From: Paracentrotus lividus
Taxonomy: Eukaryota > Echinodermata > Echinoidea > Camarodonta > Echinidae
Assembly (NCBI GenBank): GCA_940671915.1
Contig: CALNVZ010001280.1
Span: forward strand, 1 to 64,000
Direction of reading: 5' to 3'
DNA: 64,000 nt
In this document: piece by piece, positions 31,833-42,400 of the stretch
Layout: the number at the start of each line of letters is the position of its first letter
Numbering within the stretch: position 1 is the first letter of the stretch
Translations under genes and position numbers: made by a program
The notes under the pieces: model-generated
What the model was told of the DNA's origin: nothing
Databases searched by the model: none
The model's input: only the letters and a program-made list of their open reading frames with translations

Positions 31833-32611
31833 AATTAATGAGGGATAAAAAGTAATGCATTATGATACATGTATAAGACTTGTATACATAGTGCAGCATT
31901 CAAGCTTTGCAACTTTCCCTCACACTTATGACGTCATCAAGAACCCCTCCTAATTTTACTTGATGTTTAAGATTTCAGGGAGGGGACAGATAATGTCCTC
32001 TAACTCCACTTTGGGTTGGTCATTTTTCACGAAATAAAAAGCAAGTTGTTCTACACACCCCACTGATTTGTTTCCTATATGATAATAAGTCTTTACTATT
32101 CCACTTTAAAAAACAATACAAAGCCCCAATTTTTAAAGTGGCGGATCCAGGATTTTATGGGGCCAATTTCAATTTCAGATTTTGTACAGTCGATTTTTTT
32201 TTTGTTGGCGAGCAATAAAGGGCGGGGGGGGGGGGGGTTGGGAGAAGGGGGGGGTAGGTGTGAAGACTATTCGGCTTCGGGTTTCTACAGTCTGATTGTC
32301 ACCGTGGTAGGGGTAGGGTTTAGTTCGGTCTCCTAAATTTATGAATACCTGCTTAAAAAATAAAAAAAAATTCGTTGGGTGATTTTCAGTTGGCGCTCGC
32401 AATCCGATTTTAGGCATTTTTTCTCCAAATTATGGGCTCGGGTGAGAGGTGGGGGGGGGGGGTTTTCAAGCCGTCGGGTCTTTGGTCTCCTCAATGGATC
32501 GCGATTAGTTATAATTTCAGATAAAATCCTAGTTTAAAACATGTTTTAAAGGATAAGCCTAAATAATCATATGGCACACCAATGCTATGAAAATCTTGTA
32601 TGATGCGAAAA
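31833..32611. other. Intergenic, interspersed G-rich repeat fragments
   Basis: Around 32140-32260 is a repeat beginning GTGGCGGATCCAGGATTTTA with a G run at 32224-32237; related starts occur at 34268. No gene recognised. Confidence 0.5.
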
Positions 32612-32613
32612 TA

Positions 32614-33038
32614 CAGTCTGTGTAAAAAAAATGGTACAGTCGGGAAAAAAATAATTTAGGTGTGAAATCTTTTCAAATAATATGTGTATGTGGTACCAAT
32701 CATCTTGCTGATGCGCTTTGTTCTGTATAATTTGCTTTCGTAAAACAAAAGTTATGCTAAATTTTGTGCGGCGAGGAACAAATCAAAATTACGCATGTCT
32801 ATTGTTCCATTATGCGAAACCTACACAAAAGCATGGACGTCGTGCGAAAATGGATTTTTCTTGACAGTAGAAAATTGGTCATATCTCAAAAATTACAGCA
32901 CCAAATGTGATGAAAAGAATTGCAGAAGAAAGTCCAATTATCCTGCTTTATGAAAATGCCAAACAATACCAAGTTCTAATTAATATTTATAATATAAAAA
33001 AATGTTTTCTGACTGTACCATTTTTTTGACACAGACTG
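32614..33038. mobile_element. Tc1/mariner-type MITE (TA target)
   Basis: CAGTCTGTGT followed by an A run and ATGGTACAGTC at 32614 pairs with GACTGTACCAT, a T run and ACACAGACTG ending at 33038: terminal repeats of about 28 bp. TA flanks both ends (32612-32613 and 33039-33040). At 425 bp without a transposase frame it is non-autonomous. TA target and end structure fit Tc1/mariner, but other TA-targeting families cannot be excluded. Confidence 0.75.
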
Positions 33039-33040
33039 TA

Positions 33041-34780
33041 TATAGAGAATGAAGGGAAAACACAAAAACGTAAACGGAATTTTAAACTGAATGGAAGTTT
33101 CTTAAAATTGGGTTCCTCAAAATGAAATTGATTGCCCGAACAGGCTAATTGGGCTCCTAAAAACGATGCCTTGTTAATTTGAATAAACATAATGCGAAAT
33201 TGTACATACATTAATGAACTTGTATGCACGTTTAAAGGTCTTTTTTGCAGTATAAATAAAATTAAGTACGGGTAAAATGGGATTCAATATGCAATACATG
33301 GAAATGGTTTTGCCCCAATTATGAAATTGAATGCTCTTAAAATAAAGCTTCGTGACTATGAATGAACTTGATTCCCCGTATTTTAAAATTAAAATGCCGA
33401 TATCGATCGGAAAAAGTATCGCTTGAATTTGAATGAACCTTCTATAGGTTTGAATGACAAACCTATGAAATTGGGCGGGAAAACCTATAATAACAATATA
33501 ATATTAATAGATTATAATAGGAGAAAGAGAGGAGAGCTTGCATTTTTTGTTGTTGATATTGAAGTTCATATTTGACCCAAGCGGCTATCGCCGATAGTTC
33601 CGCAGTGGGAGGTGGGGCGGCGGTGCTGTTCGTTATTCGAGGTTCGTTTTCCTAAAATAGGCAAAAAGGTATCGTTATTCCCGACAAGTGACAGGTTCGT
33701 TTTCGGAAAATAGCAAATACGTTTGGGTTTTTCCGTCATAGATAGGTTCGCGTTATTTGAAACTAGAAAAAGGTTGTTTATTCCGAACATGAGTATTACT
33801 GCCAGAGCGAATGCGGCATTAATGTGGGGACTGTGTTTTGGTTACCCATGAATAACCTCCAGATTAGGGGGATTTTTTTGGCGGGGCGGCCGGGCTCGTC
33901 ACTTCAGTTTAACAGCTCTGAGCTTAAATTTTTGCATTCTTGGGAGATTCTATTTCACAAAATTTCACCGGCGTTTGCTGATTAAAATTAGTTTCACTTT
34001 TAAGTCGGGCCGTTTAACGTCCATAACTAAATAATTTCTTCGCAATCGTTTTCCGGTTCGTCTTTTTTCAATGAAAAATTTATGCTTCAGCGTCGCATTG
34101 TTCCGGAAGATTATGTTCTCATTTTCTAATTGGGTCGTTATCACTTCAATACTCAAAAGTTTATTTCGCATATGTATTTCGTGTGTGTGTGGGCCGGGGG
34201 GGGGGTGGCGGGGGGGGTTGTTGGCTGAGACGGGCGGGGGCTGCTTAATCACGAAGTGGTATGGCAGGCGCGGATCTAGGATGGAGTTGGGGAACTTTTA
34301 AAAATTTGTGCGAGGGAGCGATGAAACTGACGGGGCGAATCGCAAGTTTTTACAAAACCTCCCGTCTATAGGCCTATAATGACCTAGAAAGGGGAAGTTT
34401 ACAGTTTATTTTTTACTCATATGAAACAAATAATAATATATTATTTAGCAACAAAAAAAAAAAACAAAACAATCTGAATATGTATTTCAAATTGCCACAT
34501 GATCGTTATTGCCCCCATCAGAATTACATCAGCCGTTTGCGAGTTGCAAACTTTGCCATTTATTACCTGGAAGAACGGCATGTTTAGCCATGGTTGTTAT
34601 GCCAGAGGCGGTAGAACGAATTTGAAGTGAGGGGTCGGTGGGGGGGAGGAGTGGAAACGGGCATTTTTCCTGAAGAGGGGCATTGAGACCGAGGTATTAT
34701 AAGAAATGTATTCGGCTGATTGGGGGAGCGCCCTAAAAATTGCATTTTAATTGATGCTTTTAAGAATGTGTTTTGTATTC
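33041..34780. other. AT-rich unique sequence with G tracts, no gene recognised
   Basis: Contains a GTGTGTGTGTGG and G-run stretch at 34178-34225 and an A run near 34450. Short open frames (up to 95 codons) show no domain or splice context. Confidence 0.5.
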
Positions 34781-34794
34781 TATTAATGACAAAA

Positions 34795-35330
34795 AGGCAA
34801 AGCGAGCGCGAAGCGCGAGCCGAAAACTTTGAGGTAAAAATTTGAGTTAATTGCGCATTATGTGGGCCTACCCTACTGAATTATTTGTATCTACAAGCGC
34901 GAAGCGCGAGCCGAAATTTTTTAGCCCAAAATTGGAGATATTTGTGCATTATGGTTTAGTATCCGCTAGCGCGAAGCGCGAGCCGAAAATTTTGGGTTTT
35001 AAAAGATATATAGAATAAAGGGGCACTTTCTAGTATAAGAAATTTTAGATAATTATTGTGTATTATAGACCCTATTTAGTATCCGCGAGCGCGAAGGGCG
35101 AGCTGAAAGTTTTGAGGTAAATATTGGAGTTATATGTGCATTATGATTTAGTATATTTGATTTTTATATTTGAGTTAATTGTGCATTCTATACCCTACTG
35201 AATTGGTATAAAATTTTGAGCTCAAAATTGGAGTTAATTGTGCATTATGATGTAGTATCCGCGAGCGCGAAGCGCGAGCTGAAAAGTTGGGGGTTTAAAA
35301 GATATATTGAATAAATAAAGGGACACTTTC
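34795..35330. repeat. Tandem repeat with GCGCGAAGCGCGAGC core
   Basis: Five diverged units of roughly 80-180 bp, each with GAGCGCGAAGCGCGAGCYGA near 34803, 34896, 34971, 35087 and 35266, followed by AAATTTTG and GGAGTTAATTGTGCATTATG. The core is itself an inverted repeat. Similar GAAGCG motifs stand at 4783, 5203, 55960 and 63345. Confidence 0.8.
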
Positions 35331-36474
35331 TAGTATTCTTATTCTTATTCAAATTATTTTGAGTATTAAAATAGCTGGAATGCCGAGGCAAGGTCCATGT
35401 TGTACCACCCCGCCCCACCCCAGCTCAAGTTCGGAGTGATGGCCATGAATGCCGGCCGAGTCGCCCCACTCTTGATCTTAAATTATGAAGAAAAAAAAAA
35501 GAGAAAGAAATGACAAAGAAGAAGAAAGAATTAGGATTAAATGAATGTTTTGATTACTTGGTGTCATGTTAGAAATCTTGCAATATATTATGTCGAACTG
35601 AGAATAAAAAGATAGCAACCCTTTCGTAAATTTGTATACCTGAACCAGTCGTAAGAGAATGCATTTATATAGAGAACAACTGTTGAGTTGTTTACAAATT
35701 TGACGACTAATCAAAGCGCCGCGTAATCTACATAAATATGTCATACGCGCGCATGTCGGCAATATAATTATCATAGAAATGCGGTCTCTTTCGTTCTTCA
35801 ACATCAAAGCGCAACACACTTTCCCACGCGTAAACTTGCATCTGATCTGCGGAAGAATTGTGTCTGAAATAAAACCATTCTAATCATGGACTCCGTTGGA
35901 GAAGCAATGTTTTTCCCTACTCCCACCCCTCCATTCTTCGACGATTGTGTGGACTTTGTTTTGTTCCCTTCTATATATTGCCAGATTGCACAAAAGACTT
36001 TGCATGAGACTGGAGTGGAGGGGGCGCGCCCCCGAGTCTCCTCCAATCACATTCGTCTAGGATTTTTGATAACCGCTCGGTTATCAAAATATAAAAAAGG
36101 GGTCAAATATGTGTGTCTGTGTCCAACTAACTACAAGCGTCCGTGCCTCACGGCTCAAAAATCAACAAAAATACCCTTCTTTTCTATTTAAGGCTGGTTA
36201 AATGTTGTTGGACGGAGCTTCTAAACTTCTATGCAAATCAATGTGAATTTATTCAGAATAGAAAACACGCTATTTCTCTATCTCTCTAGAATAATTATGA
36301 ACTTCAAAATCAACAAAAATGCAAGCTGTCCTCTATTTCTCCTATTCTATTTGGGAAAGGCGCGATAGAAATATTGGGTATTATTATTATTATTATAATA
36401 ATCTATTAATATTATATTGTTATTATTTAATGCATAATTTTCATAAAAACGACTGGTTCAGAAAACTATAACAG
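35331..36474. other. Intergenic, no gene recognised
   Basis: Two perfect short hairpins stand out: GGGGCGCGCCCC at about 36021 and TTTTGATAACCGCTCGGTTATCAAAA-like sequence near 36064. A TAT/ATT repeat lies at 36380-36405 after GGCGCGATAGAAATATTGGG, a common SINE-like edge. Open frames of about 100 codons at 35478-35819 and 35886-36191 show no domain. Confidence 0.45.
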
Positions 36475-36477
36475 CAG

Positions 36478-36665
36478 CCTTTTCGTGAAAGCCCCCCCCC
36501 CCCGGTGTTCCGAATGGGTGCCGTTAATTTTACTCCCCTCCCTCAACCCACCCTTTCGAGAAAAAGCCCCCCCCCCCCCCCGGTGTTCACGAAAGGGTGC
36601 GGCCATCCCCGCTCCACCCCCGCTCCGCGAACGCAGACGATCGTTGCAAGCCGCTCCGTTCTATC
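36478..36665 (-). repeat. GC-rich repeat, inverted relative to 27530-27700
   Basis: Contains two GGTGTTC pieces after C runs, then CACGAAAGGGTGCGGCCATC and AACGCAGACGATCGTTGCAA, in reverse orientation to the first copy. C runs at 36491-36503 and 36568-36581 make base accuracy uncertain. Confidence 0.75.
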
Positions 36666-36907
36666 CATACACGGATACAATTGTTTGTTTGTTTTTATTT
36701 CTAAAATCATACAATCATACATATTCATAATACATCATAACATGAAATAAAAATACGGCGGATGGCCCATTTCAGCAGTATTCACACAATACTGCTGTTC
36801 TTCCATGGGGTCCTTGAACAATTACAACAAGCATCACAAGTATGACGACATGGAGAACGATGTTAGAAAGTAATGGTTAATGATATGGTGAATGGTTTTC
36901 TAGGGAG

Positions 36908-38700
36908 ACAGTCTTACATGTGCTTGTAGGTAATTTTATCAGCTTTCATTTAAGTGAAATTTACTGAAACTCGTTAAGTCATGCTTTAATGAGCACAGTC
37001 AAAAGGCAAACATGTCACTTTTCAAAAGTCACAAGGTTAGTTTCATAACTTTAATTCAATAATATTGGAACGAATTCAAACTTTTCAACAAAAGATATGT
37101 TCAGAAGGGTTGTTGCACTTAAAGGACCTGTCCCACAGGCGGCGATCTTTGTGGCGACAACCTGATAATTTCATAATTATAAGGAGTTCGGCTTTAAAAA
37201 GGCGATTATAAACCTACATACGATGCTATGTAAGCTAGGCTACAACAACAACTTGCTACCACACTCGCAATAGCATGAACGCCAGAGTGTCGTAACAACG
37301 ATCGCCTCCAGTGGGACAGCCCCTTTAGTTCTAACACACCAAACGACTTTTGCATTAAATGTGACGGTTGGATGAACATGCGGTAAAATTGTCAAAAACT
37401 ACATTTTTTACACATTTTTACTTTAAAAAAATATTGATTATGACGGAATATGCGGTCTTGAAAAGTGTTTTAAACAATATCCATCAATTCACGGTTGAAT
37501 GAACACTTAATAACAACAAAAAAGGATATGTTCAAATTTCTTAGGTATGTATTGTTCCATTTTGTGTAAGAACATAACTTTATTAACATTTCTTTGTTAT
37601 ATGTCAATTTTTTTTTTTTCAAATGATATGCTATGGCATTTTATTAAAAGCTCACGCTTCAATAAACACGTGATACGTGAGAAGCTGGGTTTTTTTTTTG
37701 TCGTTTGTGGACTAAAATTCAATTGCTTGCTTTGAATAATTGTCACAGACCTTCATGGATAGTACATTCGATTTGAGTTTCACGAAAATTCCAGTGTTTT
37801 ATGCTTCAGTGAGCAGAAGTTATTATAAAAATAAGAAGAAAATTCAGAGCTTTGGCCCCACTCCGTGCTTTATCAGATTCTCAATTTGGCGTTTGTTCCT
37901 GTTAGTTTGTACCACCCTGAAGTTGTGTGCCATGTTTCGTGAAAAAAAAAAAATCTCAGTAGAACGAACAAAAATCATCAATGAAATTAAGCCGAATTTC
38001 AAATTTGTTAAAATTTTGATTTCCTCTCCATTGACATTGTGTAGGCCTACAATTTCGAGGCAAAAACAAACCCCACATCAATATGCTGGAACTTTTTTTA
38101 ACAAAACAGTGTTGTATAATACCGTTTGGCGGTTATGTTTATACATTCATCGACTAACTTATGTGCGAAAATGAGATAAAACCGTTACATAATGCATGAA
38201 TAAACACACGTTAAAGGCAAAATTGTCATTACAAAAGTCAGCTTTAAAGTGTGCTCACTCGTCCATGACATGACGAATAGTGCTCATGTTCTCACAAAAT
38301 GTGTCGATAATGTTGATGATAATATCTGACGTCATTTTTTTTCAATGAAATTGTTGGATTTTACCATTTTTGGAGGCCTGAACATAATTCTTAGTGAAAT
38401 AGTGAAATGTATCGGGATTGGTGTTGAATGGTCAAATTTCGGATGATAAAATCACCAAAAAAATTAAGCACAAGGTAAAAGTTTTTTTTTTATTACAAAA
38501 TTGTTATTTTTACAGACCAAAAAATGGCCCTTGTGAGTTTTTGAAAATGCCCATTTTTGCTTTAAACGTTGACCACTCATGCATGTCCCAAGGGATTGAC
38601 GTCATTTTTTTTCACAGAAGGTACTCATAAGTGAAGTGTAGAAAAACTCACTACAAATTATTGTGCTCAAAACAAGCCCGTTCAAAAGTTACATCTTTCG
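36908..38700 (-). mobile_element. Left arm of a 1.7 kb inverted repeat (end-truncated element)
   Basis: Reverse-complement match to about 38760-40360, including TTCAGAAGGGTTGTTGCACT, GAAGTTATGAAACTAACC-type sequence and TCAACATTATCGACACATTT. It lacks the 38722/40430 terminal repeats at both ends and contains a MITE at 37122-37325 that the right arm lacks. Open frames here (for example 37740-38174) are not preserved in the right arm, so no gene is called. Confidence 0.75.
37122..37325. mobile_element. 204 bp MITE with an in-window empty site
   Basis: Ends AAGGACCTGTCCCAC and GTGGGACAGCCCCTT are inverted repeats, extending into GGCGATC/GATCGCC. TA flanks both sides (37120-37121 and 37326-37327). 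The homologous place in the right arm (about 40149-40165) reads straight through with one TA, so insertion followed the formation of the inverted pair. Confidence 0.8.
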
Positions 38701-38702
38701 CT

Positions 38703-38717
38703 GGGGGGGGGGGGGGG
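38703..38717 (+). repeat. Poly-G tract between inverted arms
   Basis: Fifteen G residues separate the two arms of the inverted repeat. Confidence 0.8.
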
Positions 38718-38721
38718 TATA

Positions 38722-40430
38722 TACACAACAACAAAAAAGTAAGTCCCCCCTAATCAAAATGATGTAACTTTTGAATGGGTTTGTTTTGAGCACAATAATT
38801 TGGAGGGAGGTTTTCTACACTTATTGAATACCTTCTCTGAAAAAAATGACATCGATCCCTTGAGACATACATGAGTGATCAACGTTTAAATCCAAAATGA
38901 AATTTTCAAAAGTCACAAGGGTCATTTTTGGGTCTGAAAAAATAACAATTTTGTAAAATTTTCTTTTTAACTTGTGTTTAATTATTTTGGTGGTTTTTAT
39001 CATCCAAAATTTGACCTTCCAACACAAATCCTGATATATTTCACTATTTTTCATGGATGAGTGAGTACAATTTTAAGAATTATGTTCAGGCCTCCAAAAA
39101 TGGTAAAATCCAACATTTTTATTTAAAGAATTGACATCAGATATTATCATCAACATTATCGACACATTTTGTGAAAACATGAGCACTATTCGTCGTGTCA
39201 TGGACGAGTGAGCACACATTAAAGGTGAATTTTGTGACTTTTGTAATGACAATTTTGCCTTTAACGTGTGTTTCATTATTCATGCATTACGCAACAGTTT
39301 TATCTCTTTTTCGCACATAAGTTAATCGATGAGTAGGCCTATATAAATATAACCACCAAACGATATTACTCAACACCTTTTTGTTACAAAGTTCCAGCAT
39401 GTTGATTGCGGGTTCGTTTTTGCCTCGAGATCGTACACAATGTCAATGGAGAGGAAATCAAACTTTGAACAAAATTGAAATTCGGCTTAATTTCATTGAT
39501 GATTTTTGTTAATTCTACTGAGAGTTTTTTTTCACCAAACTTGGCACACAGCTTCAGGGTGGTACTAACTAACAGGAACAAACGCCAAATTGAGAATCTG
39601 ATAAGGCACAGAGTGGGTCCAAAGCTCTAAAATTTCTTCTTTTTTGCACATTTTTCGAATAACTTCTGCTCACTGAAGCCTAAAGCACTGGAATTTTCGT
39701 GAAACTCAAATCAAATGAACTATCCAAGAAGGTCTGTTACAATTATCCAAAGTAAGCAATTAAATTTTGGTCCACAAACGAAAAAACGTCTTTTCGCGTA
39801 TCACGTGTTCATTGAAGCGTGAATTTTAATTAAAATGCCATGGCATCATTTGAAAATTTTTATTTGACATACATATAACAAAAAAATGTTGATAAAATGA
39901 TTTTATTACACAAAAATGGAACAATACATGACTAAGAAATTTGAAAATATCCTGTTTTGTATTTATTATTGTTCATTCAACCGTGTATTGATGGATATTG
40001 TTTAAAACATTCTTCTAGATTCGATATTCCGTCATAATCAATAATTTTTAAAAGTAAAAATGTGTAAAAAAAATGCAGTTTTTACAAATTTTACCTCATG
40101 TTCATCCAACCGTGAAATTTAATGCAAAAGACGTTTGATGTGTTAGAAATTAAGTGCAACAACCCTTCTGAACAAATCTTTTGTTAAAAAGTTTCAATTT
40201 GTTTAAATGTTATTGAATTAAAGTTATGAAACTAACCTTGTGACTTTCGAAAAGTGACATTTTTGCCTTTTGACTGTGCTCATTGAAGCATGACTTAACG
40301 AATTTTAGTAAAATTCACTCAAATGAAAGCTCATAAAATTACCTACAAGCACATGTATTGTAAAACTCCTCTTGGTTCAAAAGTTACATCATTTTGATTA
40401 GGGGGGGGGACTTACTTTTTTTGTTGTGTA
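38722..40430. mobile_element. 1.7 kb TIR element, right arm (complete)
   Basis: TACACAACAACAAAAAAGTA with GTCCCCCCTAATC at 38722 pairs with the complement ending GTTGTGTA at 40430; the terminal repeat extends about 55 bp to AAAAGTTACATC-type sequence. TA stands outside both ends (38720-38721 and 40431-40432). Interior frames are short and have no transposase motif. TA target suggests a mariner-like or other TA-specific family. Confidence 0.7.
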
Positions 40431-40560
40431 TAGATGAAATGCTGGAAATATCATGAAGGCTTTTAACCCTTTTGCAGTACCCCTGGTTAAATCTTCTTCT
40501 TTCGTATCCACCATTTACAAAATTAAGTATATTAGGAGTATAAGTATATGTTATATAAAT

Positions 40561-40563
<3 letters not shown>

Positions 40564-40599
<36 letters not shown>
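40564..40599 (+). repeat. AC dinucleotide microsatellite
   Basis: About 18 AC units. Confidence 0.95.
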
Positions 40600-40603
<4 letters not shown>

Positions 40604-41170
40604 TATATTAAAGATAGACTTTATGTACCCGGAGAGAAGATTCAGATTCAGATCCAGATTAACATTTATTTGGTATATGATAAAATCAAGATACAATAAT
40701 TGATAAAAACAATAGTGCACAAAAATACCAGGATTGCTAACAAAAAGTTAAAAACTTGTAAACAAGCAACCCTTGACATACAAAATAATGACATACAATG
40801 AAAATACAATAAAATTAGATACAAAATTAATTACAATAGAAATATAACAATACATTCATATGAAAACTTAAGAATTAACGAACATTAAAGAAATAATCAG
40901 CATCATTTTACATATTTCAATATATTAATAAGTGGCAAGTATTGTGCTCTTTAATGAGATGTAATTCGAAGTACCCTTTAAAGTACTGTTTAGAGAATTC
41001 CATTTTTTTTTAATCCTTGAAATCTAATTGATCTCTTTTGTAAAAAAGAATTTGTAAATTTTGGAAGACGAAAGTCACCCTTTTTTCTTGTATGTGTGAT
41101 AATCGGAGTTCAAACGAAAACTGTCATAAAAAGTATCTGGTAACATAGAATATATTAGTTTATACATAAA

Positions 41171-41593
41171 TTAAGAGGTGCCTTGGGAAAGAATATCTGC
41201 AAATTTAAGTAATTTCAAACATTTAAACAATGGAGGGGTATGTGCCCTGAAGGGGACGTTGCAGCATAAACGAACAGCCCGTTTTTGAAGTATGAAAAGG
41301 GGTTTCAAAAATTTATCAAATGTCCTTGCCCATACAAGACTACAATACATTGAGTACGGATATACAAGTGTATAATATAAAGAAAGCATGGCAGAAGATT
41401 GTAAAAACCTTTTTCGTTTACACATAACGCCAACATTACATCGAATCTTCTTGGAAATTATTTCAATATGTTTTTCCCATAAAAGTTTGATATCAATAGT
41501 TACACCTAAGAAATATGCAAATTGAACTTGGTCGATATATTTACCATCCAATTTCAAATTTATATCTTCAATAAAAGCATCATTTTCTGCCAA
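41171..41593 (-). pseudogene. LINE reverse transcriptase, C-terminal fragment
   Basis: A 140-codon piece containing YFLGVTIDIKLLWEKHIE, LYYTLVYPYSMYCSLVW and LFILQKRAVRLCCNVPFRAH, the usual order after the catalytic core in CR1/Jockey-type RTs. A break at about 41594-41666 separates it from the central fragment. Confidence 0.8.
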
Positions 41594-41666
41594 AATTAAA
41601 AATCATAAATTTGGTTTTCGTTTCATTAATTTTCAATCTATTTCCAGAAAACCAATTAGCAACCTT

Positions 41667-42017
41667 CTACAGTTCAACATTGGCTTCAAAAATCAAGTCT
41701 TTAAAATTTGTACCCGAATAGAATATGTTCGTGTCGTCAGCATGTAATATATAATGTAATTTCTTTGAAGATTCAACAATGTCTTTTATAAACAACAAAA
41801 ATAATAACGGGCCCAGGATACTACCTTGAGGCACACCTTGTATAAAAAGCAGTTCAGAGTCAGTTTCATTATATTTTACAAATTGTGTTCTTTTTGATAA
41901 ATAACTTTTAAACCATTCCAAGGGAATACCTCTAATTCCATAAAAACTTAGTTTTTTTACTAAGATTTGGTGATCCAGACAATCGAATGCTTTGCTAAGG
42001 TCTACGTAGACCCTCAA
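41667..42017 (-). pseudogene. LINE reverse transcriptase, central fragment
   Basis: A 116-codon open piece with VDLSKAFDCLDHQILVKKL, a YGIRG turn, FIQGVPQGSILGPLLF and the catalytic box as HADD. The usual box in this family is FADD or YADD, so Phe/Tyr has been replaced by His. The active-site Asp pair is intact. It is cut off by a stop before the thumb region. Confidence 0.85.
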
Positions 42018-42400
42018 AAGCTATCTCTTTCTTTTCGTAAATTTTATACAGTAGTTCAGAAGCAAAAAGCAAAGCTGACTCTGTTGAATAGAATTTTCGA
42101 AATCCTAATTGCTCCAAAAAGATAATTAAATGTTTATTAAGGAAAGTAAATAATCGATTGTAAATTAGTTTTTCTAGAATCTAGGAAAGAGTCGACAGCA
42201 ATGAAATTGGACACTAGTTTGACAAATCGTTTTTGTCACCCTTTTTTTAATAGGGGTAGGGTACAGGCGCGGATCAAAAAAAAAACCGATTTGAATGCAT
42301 TTCGGGGGCCCAATTGTCTGGGGACAAAAGCGGCTCTATTATGTTTACGCATGGGCCCGGTAAGTTCATTGTGTGACTCCGGTCTGCGTCCGCTACTGGG

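Larger units (their letters stand above)
40640..42250 (-). mobile_element. Decayed CR1-like LINE, 5'-truncated
   Basis: Minus strand. The 3' end at about 40640-40660 shows a short tandem tail (AATCTGAATCTG), as in CR1/L2-type LINEs, and the body contains two in-order pieces of reverse transcriptase. Positions 42004-42250 encode upstream RT pieces only with stops and frameshifts. No endonuclease domain is present. Confidence 0.75.

Noticed and set aside
37740-38174. 144-codon frame in the inverted repeat
   Set aside because: The mirrored copy does not keep the frame open, so it is not under coding constraint.
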